A DNA stretch of 64,000 nucleotides, from assembly GCF_018364065.1 (NCBI RefSeq), contig NZ_JAGZMO010000001.1, forward strand, positions 310,001 through 374,000, in the 5' to 3' direction. Origin of the DNA: Veillonella sp. (GTDB taxonomy: Bacteria > Bacillota > Negativicutes > Veillonellales > Veillonellaceae). The stretch's first letter is position 1. The number at the start of each line of letters is the position of its first letter. Position numbers and translations under genes: made by a program. Shown piece after piece: positions 1 through 8,684 of the stretch. The notes under the pieces are model-generated. The model saw only the letters and a list, made by a program, of their open reading frames with translations. It did not search any database and was not told the DNA's origin.

Positions 1-423
1 AAAGGTGATAAAGAAATAGGCCATAATAATAAAGAGCAGCAATATGGCTACAAAGAAAAAGGCGACTTTCTCAAGGCCAAACTGATTATGCTCGCCCATG
101 AGAATGTCCATAAAGCTGACAAAGGTCAACGAATGATACACGAGCATCAATTCGGCCAATCCCCAGAATCCCAGCAACACGGCGCAGAATATATAGAAGG
201 AGTATTTGTGAAACTCCGTATAGGTAGACATGGCTTTTAAATACACTTTGCGTGCTATGGCACCGCCCAATATGAGGCAAAGAACAATTGCGAACGCCTG
301 CGTTACAGCGTCATTCGTTTCACTGCCCACCAAAACGCCTACAATCATTGAAAATAAGCCGTAAAAAGAGTACAAAACGCCGCCGGCGGCCACTCGCAAT
401 CCCAGTTTTACATATTCATTCAC
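1..423 (-). CDS. Membrane protein, partial (3' end beyond window)
   Basis: This open frame begins with GTG at 423, preceded by an AGAAGGTG ribosome-binding site, and stays open for 141 codons to the window edge, so its C-terminus is missing. The protein has at least four hydrophobic segments separated by short loops and no recognisable catalytic motif, so it is an integral inner-membrane protein of unknown function. Its N-terminus (NEYVKLGLR) resembles that of the membrane protein at 4337-4879 (KDYVRFGWR), and both have a second hydrophobic block followed by a short charged loop, so they may be paralogues. It lies just downstream of the siroheme/4Fe-4S protein gene on the same strand, with a tandem-repeat array between them. 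The function is not known. Confidence 0.7.
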   Translation of the reverse strand, partial: MNEYVKLGLRVAAGGVLYSFYGLFSMIVGVLVGSETNDAVTQAFAIVLCLILGGAIARKVYLKAMSTYTEFHKYSFYIFCAVLLGFWGLAELMLVYHSLTFVSFMDILMGEHNQFGLEKVAFFFVAILLLFIIMAYFFITF

Positions 424-462
424 CTTGCTTCACCTTCTTTCTCTCCTTTATTTATCAGTTCA

Positions 463-574
463 TACAATTAATTATTCAGATAATTATTCAGATAATTATT
501 CAGTTGATTATTCTCTACTCAAACAGATAATTATTCATCTAATCATACAGATAGTTATTCCTCTAATCATTCAG
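463..574. repeat. Tandem array of 12/24-bp AT-rich units overlapping a stop codon
   Basis: Read on the minus strand, units of the form CTGAATAATTAT repeat with a 12-bp period, and the first copies form 24-bp doublets. The first unit includes the last codons and TGA stop of the siroheme/4Fe-4S protein gene at 567-569. The array fills most of the spacer up to the start of the next gene. Confidence 0.8.
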
Positions 575-1160
575 CAAATGGATTTCCCAAACGCTCCAGC
601 ACATGCTCAAACTTCTCCTTCGGCATGGCCTGTTCTTTATACCAGTTTAATAAATAGTCCATTTTTTCCTGTGCTTCTTCGGCAGATAAGCCTTTTAAAA
701 GTACTTCTGCACTCTGCGGTCTGCCGCCACTCTTGCCACCGGCCACAAGTACAAATCCGTCAGGCATGCCGTACACGCCGATATCCTTGATCATGGTTTC
801 TGCACAGCATCTTGGACATCCGCTGATACCGATGCGAATCTTGTTCGGCATTTCTTCACCGAAATGAGTGCTATCCATATATTTGGCAAGCGGCATCGTC
901 TGCATGAATGCGTGACTGCAACCGTCTGTACCGCGGCAGGATATAACGGAGTTGACCGCCTTGTGCTTCACCACTTGCACGCCTTCAGGTAGGCGCTCCA
1001 TCATACTTGCCTTTGCTTCTTTTGAAATATCATAAATCTGAATGCCTGTAGCTACAATTCGGAAGCTGCCGTCAAATTCGCGGGCCAGCTCCATAAGCGC
1101 CGCTAACTGCTCAGAAGAAAACTCATTAAATAGTGAATGAAAAATAATCGATGTTTTCAT
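567..1160 (-). CDS. Small stand-alone nitrite/sulfite reductase-type siroheme/4Fe-4S domain protein
   Basis: The 197-residue protein matches only the C-terminal siroheme-4Fe-4S half of nitrite/sulfite reductases. The four cluster cysteines are visible in two pairs: C75-x5-C81 (CRGTDGC) and C115-x3-C119 (GCPRCC). Full assimilatory reductases exceed 500 residues, so this is a single-domain relative of the kind often found in anaerobes. Its physiological substrate cannot be read from the sequence; a redox role with siroheme or another tetrapyrrole is inferred. The ATG follows AAGGAG with eight-base spacing. It is transcribed towards the partial membrane protein and is separated from the arginase-family gene by a 340-bp spacer holding repeats and a terminator, so it probably has its own promoter. 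Confidence 0.8.
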   Translation of the reverse strand: MKTSIIFHSLFNEFSSEQLAALMELAREFDGSFRIVATGIQIYDISKEAKASMMERLPEGVQVVKHKAVNSVISCRGTDGCSHAFMQTMPLAKYMDSTHFGEEMPNKIRIGISGCPRCCAETMIKDIGVYGMPDGFVLVAGGKSGGRPQSAEVLLKGLSAEEAQEKMDYLLNWYKEQAMPKEKFEHVLERLGNPFAE

Positions 1161-1337
1161 AGGGGGTACTCCTTGTATATTATAAATTTAAGGGATAGCT
1201 CCTTATATTACCTAACTTTAGTAAATTCCTTTTAATAAAACCCGGTCTTTTAAATTGAACTTATTTCTTTTTATTTAGTATTACCAGACGTTTTATTATA
1301 TCACATCTTGAGGCTCTTCTTCAGCAGTATTACGTAA

Positions 1338-1385
1338 AAACAGCAAGTACAGGCCCTTAAAAACTTGTACTTGCTGTTTATTTTA
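1338..1385. terminator. Intrinsic terminator downstream of the arginase-family gene
   Basis: A 13-bp stem (AAACAGCAAGTAC paired with its complement) closes a 16-base loop. It is flanked by T-rich sequence on both strands, so it could work in either direction. It lies about 120 bp past the arginase-family stop. Confidence 0.7.
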
Positions 1386-1460
1386 ATCATTTACTTGTCA
1401 TTCCAAGACGTATTAATTTACTTGTTATTTCAAAACGTATTCGTTTACTTATTATTCTAA
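1384..1460. repeat. Three imperfect 27-bp tandem repeats
   Basis: Three units of about 27 bp, each containing AAGTAAA and ending near AATACG when read on the minus strand, lie directly downstream of the 19-bp array that covers the arginase-family stop codon. They occupy most of the spacer before the terminator at 1338-1385. Confidence 0.75.
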
Positions 1461-1517
1461 GACTCACTCATTGGATATTGACTTATTCATTCGATATTGA
1501 CTTATTCATTGAATATT
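1461..1517. repeat. Three 19-bp tandem repeats including the arginase-family stop codon
   Basis: Units of the form AATATCGAATGAATAAGTC (minus strand) occur three times with 19-bp period. The first encodes the terminal residues IFNE and the TAA stop of the upstream gene, so later copies repeat the stop codon in the spacer. Confidence 0.8.
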
Positions 1518-2416
1518 TTTATGCGGCTCATTCTTTCCTGTAAGCGAATGATATCCCAAGGCATATATTCCGCAAAGCTGAGGCCAACAATATCGGCTAC
1601 ATTGCCGATTTCCACAAAGTGAGTGGTAATTTGATCCAGCGTCATACTGCCGGTCGCATAACTTACAGGTCCCAAGCCCGGCTCGTTATACAGAAGCCCT
1701 CTAAAGTCATTCGCATCCATAACGTCCATATCAAAGTGAATCAATACTTGTTTTACATTACGTTCACGAAGCCAATCCAAAATCGGCTTGCTGTTAATTA
1801 TAGTTTTACCATCTTCCGATGTATCCAGCAAATCTTGCGGGCGCAAGTATGACATGCTGTGCTCTTTTAAATACTCTCCCTCAAAGTCCATCATATCTTC
1901 CGCCTTGAGGCCTACATATAGCACTTGATCCGGCGTAAAGGGATGGTCTACCTGAGCTGCAAAATCAGGTTCGCCATCTCCCAGTAGATTGCCAAGCACC
2001 ATGGCATGCTCATGATTAAACTGCGTTGGCTTCATTATATCGGGATGCGCATCAAACCACAGAATGGCCGTATGTTCCCCATATTTGCCATGAAGGTAAT
2101 CGAAGGGCGCCTGTGATACGGAACAGTCACCGCCGACGGTGATAATCTTTTCCGGAGCGGCCGCTGCAATAATAGCTTTCGCCGCTTCCGTCTGTTTCAA
2201 AAGAGTCTCTTTTTCATACACCCCATCTTCTACGCGCCACATATCGACAGGCTGATTCTGACCTACCGGCACTTTGATATAGTCGGCCTCAGTAGCGCCC
2301 GGTAAAATATGAGCCAGCACGCGAGCACCCACTTGATACTTCGGATTGGCACCGCCCTGCCATTGAGGATATAATAAACGTAACACTTTGTGAGAATTCT
2401 TTTTTTCTGTTGTCAT
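1502..2416 (-). CDS. Arginase/agmatinase-family hydrolase
   Basis: This 304-residue protein carries ureohydrolase metal-binding signatures: GGDCS near residues 95-99, FDAHPD near 121-126, and FDMDVMD in the C-terminal half. In classical arginases the first motif is GGDHS and its histidine binds manganese; here cysteine replaces it, so substrate and metal use may differ. Hydrolysis of an amidino compound (arginine, agmatine or formiminoglutamate type) is inferred from the family, and the exact substrate is unknown. I chose the ATG at 2416 because GGAGG precedes it, rather than the upstream in-frame ATG that overlaps this ribosome-binding site. It is divergent from a Crp/Fnr-type regulator with about 50 bp between starts, which suggests linked regulation. 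Confidence 0.85.
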   Translation of the reverse strand: MTTEKKNSHKVLRLLYPQWQGGANPKYQVGARVLAHILPGATEADYIKVPVGQNQPVDMWRVEDGVYEKETLLKQTEAAKAIIAAAAPEKIITVGGDCSVSQAPFDYLHGKYGEHTAILWFDAHPDIMKPTQFNHEHAMVLGNLLGDGEPDFAAQVDHPFTPDQVLYVGLKAEDMMDFEGEYLKEHSMSYLRPQDLLDTSEDGKTIINSKPILDWLRERNVKQVLIHFDMDVMDANDFRGLLYNEPGLGPVSYATGSMTLDQITTHFVEIGNVADIVGLSFAEYMPWDIIRLQERMSRIKIFNE

Positions 2417-2468
2417 AGTTACCTCCATGGTTACTTACCTAAAACGTATGCTATATAAGGAGTCAAAT

Positions 2469-3131
2469 ATGCTTGTTCCTCGTTATATATTTAAAAATGA
2501 TTTTGCAGAATTTGCTGATTTGCTGCATTCCTATCCTCATAAGGAATATTTTATTCCTGCCGGACAATATATGTGGAGTCCCGATGAGCCCTTAGATACG
2601 CTCCATTTTATAAAAAGCGGCCTCGTCGAAACCTCTATGGAACACGAGGAAGGATTTCGTAAAATTATTTCGTTTCACGGGCCGCAGACAATCTTCCCCG
2701 GCTTTCACCAGGAAGATTTCAAATTGGAGCGTTCCCTATCATCAAAAGCAATAACAGATACGCAGACCATAGCTTTCACTAAATCAACATTTCAGAGCAT
2801 ATTAGAAGAGCATCAGTCTGTTACGTTTGCCATGTTAAACTCCTACGCCCGTTATGTAAATCTGCTTCTCTACGAAACAGGTCATCAGGAATATAACACG
2901 GGCTTTGTAAAGCTCTGTAATCTGCTGTACTTAATTTCCTCTGAAAACGATACTGCGCTTCACTTAACTCAGGAAGACATCGCCACCATACTCGGCTTGA
3001 GCCGCGTCAGCTTAACCCGCTACCTCAGCCGGCTCCGTGAAGAACACATCATCGAAACAGGCCGCAAGATCTTGTCTATAAAAGATATAAATTCTCTAAA
3101 AGCCTATTGTTCCGACGAAACAGTATTGTAA
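2469..3131 (+). CDS. Crp/Fnr-family transcriptional regulator
   Basis: The 220-residue protein has an N-terminal cyclic-nucleotide-binding-like beta barrel (about residues 20-110), a linking helix, and a C-terminal winged helix-turn-helix around residues 155-190 (LTQEDIATILGLSRVSLTR). It has no N-terminal cysteine cluster of the FNR type, so an oxygen-sensing iron-sulfur centre is unlikely; the effector is unknown. The ATG at 2469 is chosen over an upstream in-frame ATG because AAGGAG lies seven bases before it. It is divergent from the arginase-family gene, whose promoter it may control, though no operator was identified. A 14-bp tandem array begins at its stop codon. Confidence 0.85.
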   Translation: MLVPRYIFKNDFAEFADLLHSYPHKEYFIPAGQYMWSPDEPLDTLHFIKSGLVETSMEHEEGFRKIISFHGPQTIFPGFHQEDFKLERSLSSKAITDTQTIAFTKSTFQSILEEHQSVTFAMLNSYARYVNLLLYETGHQEYNTGFVKLCNLLYLISSENDTALHLTQEDIATILGLSRVSLTRYLSRLREEHIIETGRKILSIKDINSLKAYCSDETVL

Positions 3132-3181
3132 CTTACTACTAATAACTTTCGACTAATAACTTACAACTAATAACTTACTAC
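3125..3181. repeat. Four 14-bp tandem repeats starting at the Crp-family stop codon
   Basis: Units of the form TAATAACTTACTAC repeat about four times with 14-bp period. The first, slightly longer copy contains the TAA stop of the regulator gene at 3129-3131. Confidence 0.8.
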
Positions 3182-3264
3182 TCTTTCAGTATAAACTGAT
3201 TTTTAAAATCGGTCTGTATCATATGATGCAAAGAACACACATTCTAACTGATAATAGTATATGC

Positions 3265-3302
3265 AAAAACAGTGCCATACAAATGTATGACACTGTTTTT
3301 TA
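3265..3302. terminator. Bidirectional terminator between convergent genes
   Basis: A 16-bp near-perfect stem (AAAAACAGTGCCATAC against GTATGACACTGTTTTT) with a four-base loop lies between the convergent Crp-family and oxidoreductase genes. T runs on both strands suit termination from either side. Confidence 0.85.
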
Positions 3303-3356
3303 TTAGTCTAAGTTCATAGATGGCACCAACAAAGAGCCGGGCACAATTCTAAACTA

Positions 3357-3911
3357 TTAAATTGTATTAAGTTTAGCAATTAATTTATCTGCATGAGCAG
3401 CCATTTTTTCGCGTGTAGTACCTTCGTTTTCAGGCTTGCGATCAGTATAGGATACGCCCTGTGTTACTACTAGGCCGCCCCAGTTCATGCCGGTTAAGAT
3501 GCAAGTACATTCTAATGTGTAGAAATAATCTTGCAAGTCATGTTTCATAAAGCCTTCCGGCGTATAAGCACCTTCAGGAGCACCGGTTGTGAAAGATGCG
3601 ATCAACGTCTTGCCCTGCAAAGCCTGACCGGTTGTACCGTGAGACCAGCCATGAGTGAAAGTCTGTTCCATCCAGCGATGTAATAAAGCAGGCATGGAAT
3701 ACCAGTATAATGGGAACTGCAATACAATAATATCAGCTTCTTCCATTTTCTTCTGTTCTGCTTTTACGTCAAACTGAAAGTCTGCATATTGTGCATCTAA
3801 ATCATCAAACACAGCTTCAGGTAATTTGGCTTTTAAGTCTTCTAATAAATATTTATTGGCTACAGATTCAACAACTGTGTCATGAGCGGAAACGATCAAT
3901 ACTTTTTTCAT
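3357..3911 (-). CDS. Flavodoxin-fold NAD(P)H-dependent oxidoreductase (quinone reductase type)
   Basis: The 184-residue protein fits the Flavodoxin_2 family (MdaB/KefF/YwrO-like). It begins with a beta strand and phosphate-binding loop (VLIVSAHD), has the central segment IIVLQFPLYWYSMPALL typical of these FMN/FAD quinone reductases, and contains a Gly-rich loop (TTGAPEGAY) that usually contacts the flavin. It would reduce quinones or other small electrophiles with NAD(P)H in the cytoplasm. The length is normal. It stands alone, convergent with the Crp-family gene and separated from it by a bidirectional terminator. The exact substrate is not deducible. Confidence 0.85.
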   Translation of the reverse strand: MKKVLIVSAHDTVVESVANKYLLEDLKAKLPEAVFDDLDAQYADFQFDVKAEQKKMEEADIIVLQFPLYWYSMPALLHRWMEQTFTHGWSHGTTGQALQGKTLIASFTTGAPEGAYTPEGFMKHDLQDYFYTLECTCILTGMNWGGLVVTQGVSYTDRKPENEGTTREKMAAHADKLIAKLNTI

Positions 3912-4073
3912 AGGTGTACCCCTTTTCTTTTTAATAGTAAATGTAACTAACAGTATATACTCTATACTTGTATTGACTAAGGAAAGGATTCTAAATAAGA
4001 ATCTCTATCTATACTATAAAAAATATCCACATGATAGTCAATGAATTTTTTCGATATACTACATTAAGAAACA

Positions 4074-4108
4074 GATAAAAAAAAGCCACTACCGAAGTAG
4101 TGGCTTTA
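4074..4108 (-). terminator. Terminator downstream of tRNA-Ala
   Basis: An 11-bp stem (AAAGCCACTAC) closes a CGAA/TTCG loop. On the minus strand it is followed by eight consecutive T residues, just past the tRNA 3' end. Confidence 0.9.
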
Positions 4109-4114
4109 TACTCA

Positions 4115-4190
<76 letters not shown>

Positions 4191-4206
4191 ATGCATTACG
4201 AGTTAT

Positions 4207-4236
4207 ATATTACTAAATACATGAGGTATTTGTCAA
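4207..4236 (-). promoter_or_regulatory. Sigma-70-type promoter of tRNA-Ala
   Basis: On the minus strand a perfect TTGACA -35 hexamer (4231-4236) is followed after 18 bp by TAATAT (4207-4212). Transcription would start about ten bases before the mature tRNA 5' end. Confidence 0.8.
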
Positions 4237-4336
4237 GATAATCTATGATTTTTGTAAAAACACTTTTACAATGATCGAACAGTTTAAAACCCGGCATTTC
4301 CTACCTAGAACTTCGATTTCCGAAGTCCCCTGTCAT

Positions 4337-4879
4337 CTACAGGGAGCTTGAATGTTCCGGATTATTTTCCGCCTTCGCACTTTCTCTCAGTCTGTGAATG
4401 TAGCGGCGCCAAATGTATTCCACACTGGCCGTCGTATAGAGCAAGAAATAAAAATACGTAAATAAGGCGGCACCGATAAACCAGGTAAGCAATGCAAACG
4501 GTGCTACAACCGGCGTGGACATGTTCATGTACATGGAATCCAATTCACGATTCAGTTCCCACGCTACGAGCCCCATGGCCAATAGATAAAGGAAAAGCAA
4601 TACGATAGCTACACTGAATAGGGTCAATATAAAGAATGTCTTTGACACGCCCGTACGCGGAAAACGTTCGTCCAATGCCTTTTCATAGATAGGACGACAA
4701 CCCAACGCCAGTAAGGTTACGATGACCGCAACCAGGCAGGCAATAAATATATTAAAGCCCGTATTATTCGGGCTCACTGCTACACCAAACTGAAGTACAA
4801 ATAAACAAATAAGCATCAATATTTGAAACACAATGCCGGCGCCACACGCACGCCAACCAAATCTAACATAATCCTTCAC
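4337..4879 (-). CDS. Integral membrane protein of unknown function
   Basis: This 180-residue protein has four strongly hydrophobic segments and a basic C-terminal cytoplasmic tail. No domain family was recognised. I start it at GTG 4879 because GGAGG lies seven bases upstream, giving a protein beginning KDYVRFGWR; the longer in-frame extension to 4936 would lack a good ribosome-binding site. The N-terminus resembles that of the partial membrane protein at the start of the window, suggesting two paralogues within 4 kb. It follows hemW on the same strand after about 130 bp and could be the last gene of the lepA-hemW transcript. Confidence 0.7.
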   Translation of the reverse strand: MKDYVRFGWRACGAGIVFQILMLICLFVLQFGVAVSPNNTGFNIFIACLVAVIVTLLALGCRPIYEKALDERFPRTGVSKTFFILTLFSVAIVLLFLYLLAMGLVAWELNRELDSMYMNMSTPVVAPFALLTWFIGAALFTYFYFLLYTTASVEYIWRRYIHRLRESAKAENNPEHSSSL

Positions 4880-4939
4880 TACGCCGCCTCCCATACTTCC
4901 ACCGGGCCTGCTATAGTTACAACTTCCCATAGGCACACT

Positions 4940-4998
4940 GCCTTTTAATACAAAACTACAGGCACAACACCATACAGGTATAAAAAACTATAGGTACA
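4940..4998. repeat. Short degenerate direct repeats downstream of hemW
   Basis: On the minus strand the motifs GTTGTACCTATAGTTTT and GTTGTGCCTGTAGTTTT occur about 30 bp apart just after the hemW stop, with a shorter fragment between. This is a weaker example of the tandem arrays found after other genes here. Confidence 0.5.
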
Positions 4999-5006
4999 AC
5001 AAACTC

Positions 5007-6236
5007 TTATCGAATAAACTGACTAAACACATAATTTCCGTGTTTAGCCCCTTCGCGTGTCAATCGCCACGCGTTATGTTTTATTATAGCAGATTTATCG
5101 AAATTACTCATCACTTCATCATAGGATTCCAAGAGCCCCAGTTGTTCCAGATGATCCAACTCATCCTTATAAATGGACGTCAACGGCTTTTTAAATAACG
5201 CTTCAAAAGCGCTGCTGCTGAGTCCCCATTTGGTACGTAGTGCCAGGAAGCAATAATCTTCCACAGCCCGCTCTTCGCTGATGGTCTCTTCAAACACAAC
5301 AGGCAACAAATCCTGACGAAGGCGATTAATATAAGGCACCACATATGGTTCGTTGTTGCGGCGCACATTATTATAAAATGAGTACGCACCGGATCCGAAT
5401 GCCAAATACTCCTTATATTGCCAATATCGTAAGTTATGACGGCTATAGGCCCCATTATTTGTAAAATTGGAAATCTCGTATCGCTCAAATCCATTCTCCG
5501 CCAACGAATCCAACATACAGTCGTACATGGCTTCATTCGTGTCGTCATCAGGCAGTACATATTCGCCGGTACTTACCTGCTTATGCAGATTAGTCCCTTC
5601 TTCCAGCTGAAGGCCGTAAATCGACACGTGATTAACACCGAGTTTTACCAAGGTGCTCACATCATTGCGAATATCTTGCAGTTCCTGACCCGGCAATGCA
5701 TAAATGAGGTCGCCACTCACAGAATTAAAGCCTACGGCCAACGCATCTTCAATGGCCTGTTTCGCGATTGCCGCCGTATGGCCGCGGCGCAAAATAGTGA
5801 GTAAATGGTCATCAAATGTCTGCACACCGTAACTGAGGCGTGTAACGCCCAATTGTTTTAATTCATGCAAATAAGCGCGGTCCACTTCTCCCGGATTTGC
5901 CTCTACGGACAACTCCCGTACATTGCGGCAGTCGTAATAAGAATATAATGTTTTCAAAATCTTTTGGATCTGCTCAATAGAAAGCATGGTCGGTGTGCCG
6001 CCGCCAAAGTAAATTGTATCTACGGGAATGTGGCGGCTTTCTTCATAGGTTCGGGCCCACAATTCAATTTCTTTACAAAGTGCTTCTACATAGTCGTCAT
6101 AATACGCTTCCAATCCTTCATAAGAAGCGAAATCACAATAAGAACACTTCTTACGGCAAAACGGGATATGAAGGTACACCCCCATATCCCGCTTTACTTG
6201 AGCAGATAAAGAAGTCGTATCCGGTATGATTTGCAT
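5007..6236 (-). CDS. hemW: Radical SAM heme chaperone HemW
   Basis: The 409-residue protein has the radical-SAM cluster motif C27-x3-C31-x2-C34 (CRKKCSYC) after HIPF, followed by a GGGTPT SAM-binding loop and the C-terminal HemN_C-type region. Genuine oxygen-independent coproporphyrinogen oxidases (HemN) carry a fourth cysteine two residues later; here the sequence continues CDF, as in HemW. HemW binds heme and transfers it to haem proteins, so this is a chaperone rather than a haem-biosynthesis enzyme. The gene lies 34 bp downstream of lepA on the same strand, a common bacterial arrangement, and is probably co-transcribed with it. An AAGGAG precedes the ATG by about ten bases. Confidence 0.92.
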   Translation of the reverse strand: MQIIPDTTSLSAQVKRDMGVYLHIPFCRKKCSYCDFASYEGLEAYYDDYVEALCKEIELWARTYEESRHIPVDTIYFGGGTPTMLSIEQIQKILKTLYSYYDCRNVRELSVEANPGEVDRAYLHELKQLGVTRLSYGVQTFDDHLLTILRRGHTAAIAKQAIEDALAVGFNSVSGDLIYALPGQELQDIRNDVSTLVKLGVNHVSIYGLQLEEGTNLHKQVSTGEYVLPDDDTNEAMYDCMLDSLAENGFERYEISNFTNNGAYSRHNLRYWQYKEYLAFGSGAYSFYNNVRRNNEPYVVPYINRLRQDLLPVVFEETISEERAVEDYCFLALRTKWGLSSSAFEALFKKPLTSIYKDELDHLEQLGLLESYDEVMSNFDKSAIIKHNAWRLTREGAKHGNYVFSQFIR

Positions 6237-6270
6237 AGAACAAACACTCCTTATCTATACGAACTCTTCT

Positions 6271-8073
6271 TTATTTATCGTCAACTTTTAAAATAGCCAT
6301 AAATGCTTCTTGTGGAATTTCCACGCTGCCTACGGCTTTCATGCGCTTCTTACCTTCTTTTTGTTTTTCCAGAAGTTTACGCTTACGGCTGATGTCACCG
6401 CCGTAACATTTAGCAAGAACGTCCTTACGCCATGCTTTAACCGTTTCACGAGCCACAATTTTGTTACCCACAGCAGCCTGAATCGGAATTTCGAACATTT
6501 GACGAGGAATCAATTCTTTTAACTTTTCAGCCAACGCACGACCACGCACTGCGGCACGGTCTTTGTGAACGATGATGCTGAGCGCATCCACCGGTTCCCC
6601 GTTGAGGAGAATATCCATCTTCACCATCGGCGAAGTCTGATAGCCGATGAGTTCATAGTCCAGGGACGCATAGCCTTTAGTGGCGGATTTCAATTTATCA
6701 AAGTAATCGTAAATGATTTCCCCTAAAGGCAGATGGTATACGATGGAAACACGTGTTTCATCCAAGTATTCCATACTCTGATACTCGCCGCGTTTATCCT
6801 GAGACAATTCCATGATGGCACCGACGAAATCTTTAGGCACGATGGTAGTAGCCTTTACATACGGTTCCTGAATGTAATCGATTTCTGTTGGAGGTGGCAA
6901 CTTGGCCGGATTGTCAATTTCCAGAACTTCCCCGTTTGTTTTGTGAACTTTATAGTTTACACTTGGCGCCGTCGTAATGAGGGTCAAGTTATATTCACGT
7001 TCCAAACGTTCCTGAATTACGTCCATGTGGAGCAATCCAAGGAAGCCGCAACGGAAACCAAAGCCCAAGGCGATGGAGGTTTCCGGTTCGTATTCAAGTG
7101 CAGCGTCGTTCAGGTTTAACTTTTCCAAGGCGTCGCGTAAGTTGTCATAGTCTTTGCTGTCTGTCGGATAGAGACCGCAATACACCATGGATACGGCTTT
7201 GCGATAACCCGGTAACGGTTCTGTCGCCGGATTGTCCGCTTTAGTGATAGTATCACCTACATGGCAATCGCGTACGTTTTTAATACTTGCCGCTACACAA
7301 CCTACAGCACCGCATGTTAATTCATCCACAGGCAATAAGTTTGGCGTGAAAACACCGAGTTCGGTCACCTCAAAGTCTTTTTGATCGTGCATCATACGGA
7401 TGATGTCACGTTTTTTCAAAGACCCTTCCTTAACGCGTACATAGGCGATAGCGCCTTTATACGAGTCGAAGCGAGAGTCGAAAATAAGAGCTCTGGTCGG
7501 TTGATCGGATTTATCTTCAGGAGCCGGAATACGTTCTACAATGGCTTCCAAAATATCTTGAATGCCGATGCCGGATTTAGCACTGGCCAAAATAGCCTCG
7601 GATGCGTCAAGACCGATAATATCCTCAATCTCCTTTTTTACACGCTCCACATCAGCACTCGGTAAGTCGATTTTGTTAATAACCGGAATAATTTCCAAGT
7701 CATGTTCCAATGCTAAATATACATTAGCCAAGGTCTGCGCTTCAACACCCTGAGCCGCATCGACAACGAGCAAAGCACCTTCACAGGCGGCTAATGAGCG
7801 AGATACTTCATAACTGAAGTCCACATGACCCGGTGTGTCAATTAAGTTTAAAGTATATTGTTTACCATCTTTAGCCGTATGCAGTAAGCGAACGGATTGC
7901 GCTTTAATTGTAATCCCACGTTCTCTTTCTAAGTCCATGGAATCCAATACCTGAGCTTCCATCTCACGCTTAGTAAGAGTTCCCGTCGCTTCTATTAAAC
8001 GGTCAGCCAAGGTGGATTTCCCGTGGTCTATATGGGCAATAATGCAGAAATTGCGAATATGTTCGGTTACCAT
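6271..8073 (-). CDS. lepA: Elongation factor 4 (back-translocating GTPase LepA)
   Basis: The 600-residue length is standard. The GTPase domain has G1 AHIDHGKST near residue 15, a T-containing switch I, G3 DTPGH and G4 NKID; EF-G-like domains and the LepA-specific C-terminal domain (ending KAVGSVEIPQEAFM) follow. EF4 binds ribosomes, promotes back-translocation or remodelling under stress, and hydrolyses GTP. Start ATG at 8073 follows AAGGAG. It is the first gene of a probable lepA-hemW operon, with a 640-bp non-coding gap upstream that must hold its promoter, although I could not pick a convincing one. Confidence 0.97.
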   Translation of the reverse strand: MVTEHIRNFCIIAHIDHGKSTLADRLIEATGTLTKREMEAQVLDSMDLERERGITIKAQSVRLLHTAKDGKQYTLNLIDTPGHVDFSYEVSRSLAACEGALLVVDAAQGVEAQTLANVYLALEHDLEIIPVINKIDLPSADVERVKKEIEDIIGLDASEAILASAKSGIGIQDILEAIVERIPAPEDKSDQPTRALIFDSRFDSYKGAIAYVRVKEGSLKKRDIIRMMHDQKDFEVTELGVFTPNLLPVDELTCGAVGCVAASIKNVRDCHVGDTITKADNPATEPLPGYRKAVSMVYCGLYPTDSKDYDNLRDALEKLNLNDAALEYEPETSIALGFGFRCGFLGLLHMDVIQERLEREYNLTLITTAPSVNYKVHKTNGEVLEIDNPAKLPPPTEIDYIQEPYVKATTIVPKDFVGAIMELSQDKRGEYQSMEYLDETRVSIVYHLPLGEIIYDYFDKLKSATKGYASLDYELIGYQTSPMVKMDILLNGEPVDALSIIVHKDRAAVRGRALAEKLKELIPRQMFEIPIQAAVGNKIVARETVKAWRKDVLAKCYGGDISRKRKLLEKQKEGKKRMKAVGSVEIPQEAFMAILKVDDK

Positions 8074-8493
8074 GTTCCATTCTCCTTATAATTAGCTTAA
8101 CCACGCCAGTCTCAATAATTTAGGATGAGCAACGGTTGAGCAATAAATAAATCTAAACCAATATATAGGAATTAAAAGTTAATTGATAATCTTAGGTAAA
8201 TTACATAAAATGTATAATCCATTTAATTATTATAACATTACTACGGCATATCGTCTATTATTGCAAGAATACTACATATTAAATACTTACACACATTACG
8301 TTTTCACCTGTTGCACAATAGCAATGACGCCCAAAAACAAGACGGGACTGTCAAGCCAATTCCATCCATATTTATCCATAGATAAATACTCGGATACACT
8401 TTACAATGCCAATACAACTATTACACTTTTATTTTTCATACGTTCATGATACGATATAAACCAGTTAGAGGTTTTCACCCCTAACCCTTGGAC

Positions 8494-8569
8494 AGTCCTT
8501 ACTTTTTGAAAAGTGTTTTATTGCTACTGCTATTTGCACTATCTTTTCAATTATAGTAAGGACTTTTTC
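8494..8569 (+). ncRNA. Candidate structured RNA or terminator hairpin
   Basis: A perfect outer stem (AGTCCTTACT at 8494-8503 with AGTAAGGACT at 8555-8564) encloses a second pairing (GAAAAGTG with CACTATCTTTTC). Five T residues follow on the plus strand, as at a Rho-independent 3' end. No plus-strand gene lies upstream, so it may be the 3' end of a small RNA transcribed within the gap, or a remnant of a mobile element. Confidence 0.35.
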
Positions 8570-8642
8570 TATATGGTTATCATTTTTCACATCCAATTTA
8601 TCGTTTCATTATAATCCTGCATAAAATAGCTGTTTTTAAATA

Positions 8643-8684
8643 TGAAAGCCTGTAACCACATTCGGTTACAGGCTTTCTAACTGT
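8643..8684 (-). terminator. Hairpin downstream of mnmA
   Basis: A 14-bp stem (GAAAGCCTGTAACC with its complement) around a five-base loop lies about 35 bp after the mnmA stop. The T tract is short, so termination strength is uncertain. Confidence 0.7.

Noticed and set aside
288..790. Plus-strand frames of 80 and 121 residues
   Set aside because: They run antisense to a supported gene and through the 12-bp tandem array; the translated repeat is a by-product.
5007..6236. Assignment as HemN (oxygen-independent coproporphyrinogen oxidase)
   Set aside because: The cluster motif lacks the fourth cysteine of HemN and the gene sits next to lepA, as HemW does.
8183..8449. 88-residue open frame in the lepA-mnmA spacer
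   Set aside because: It has AT-driven composition, no ribosome-binding site and no recognisable motif.
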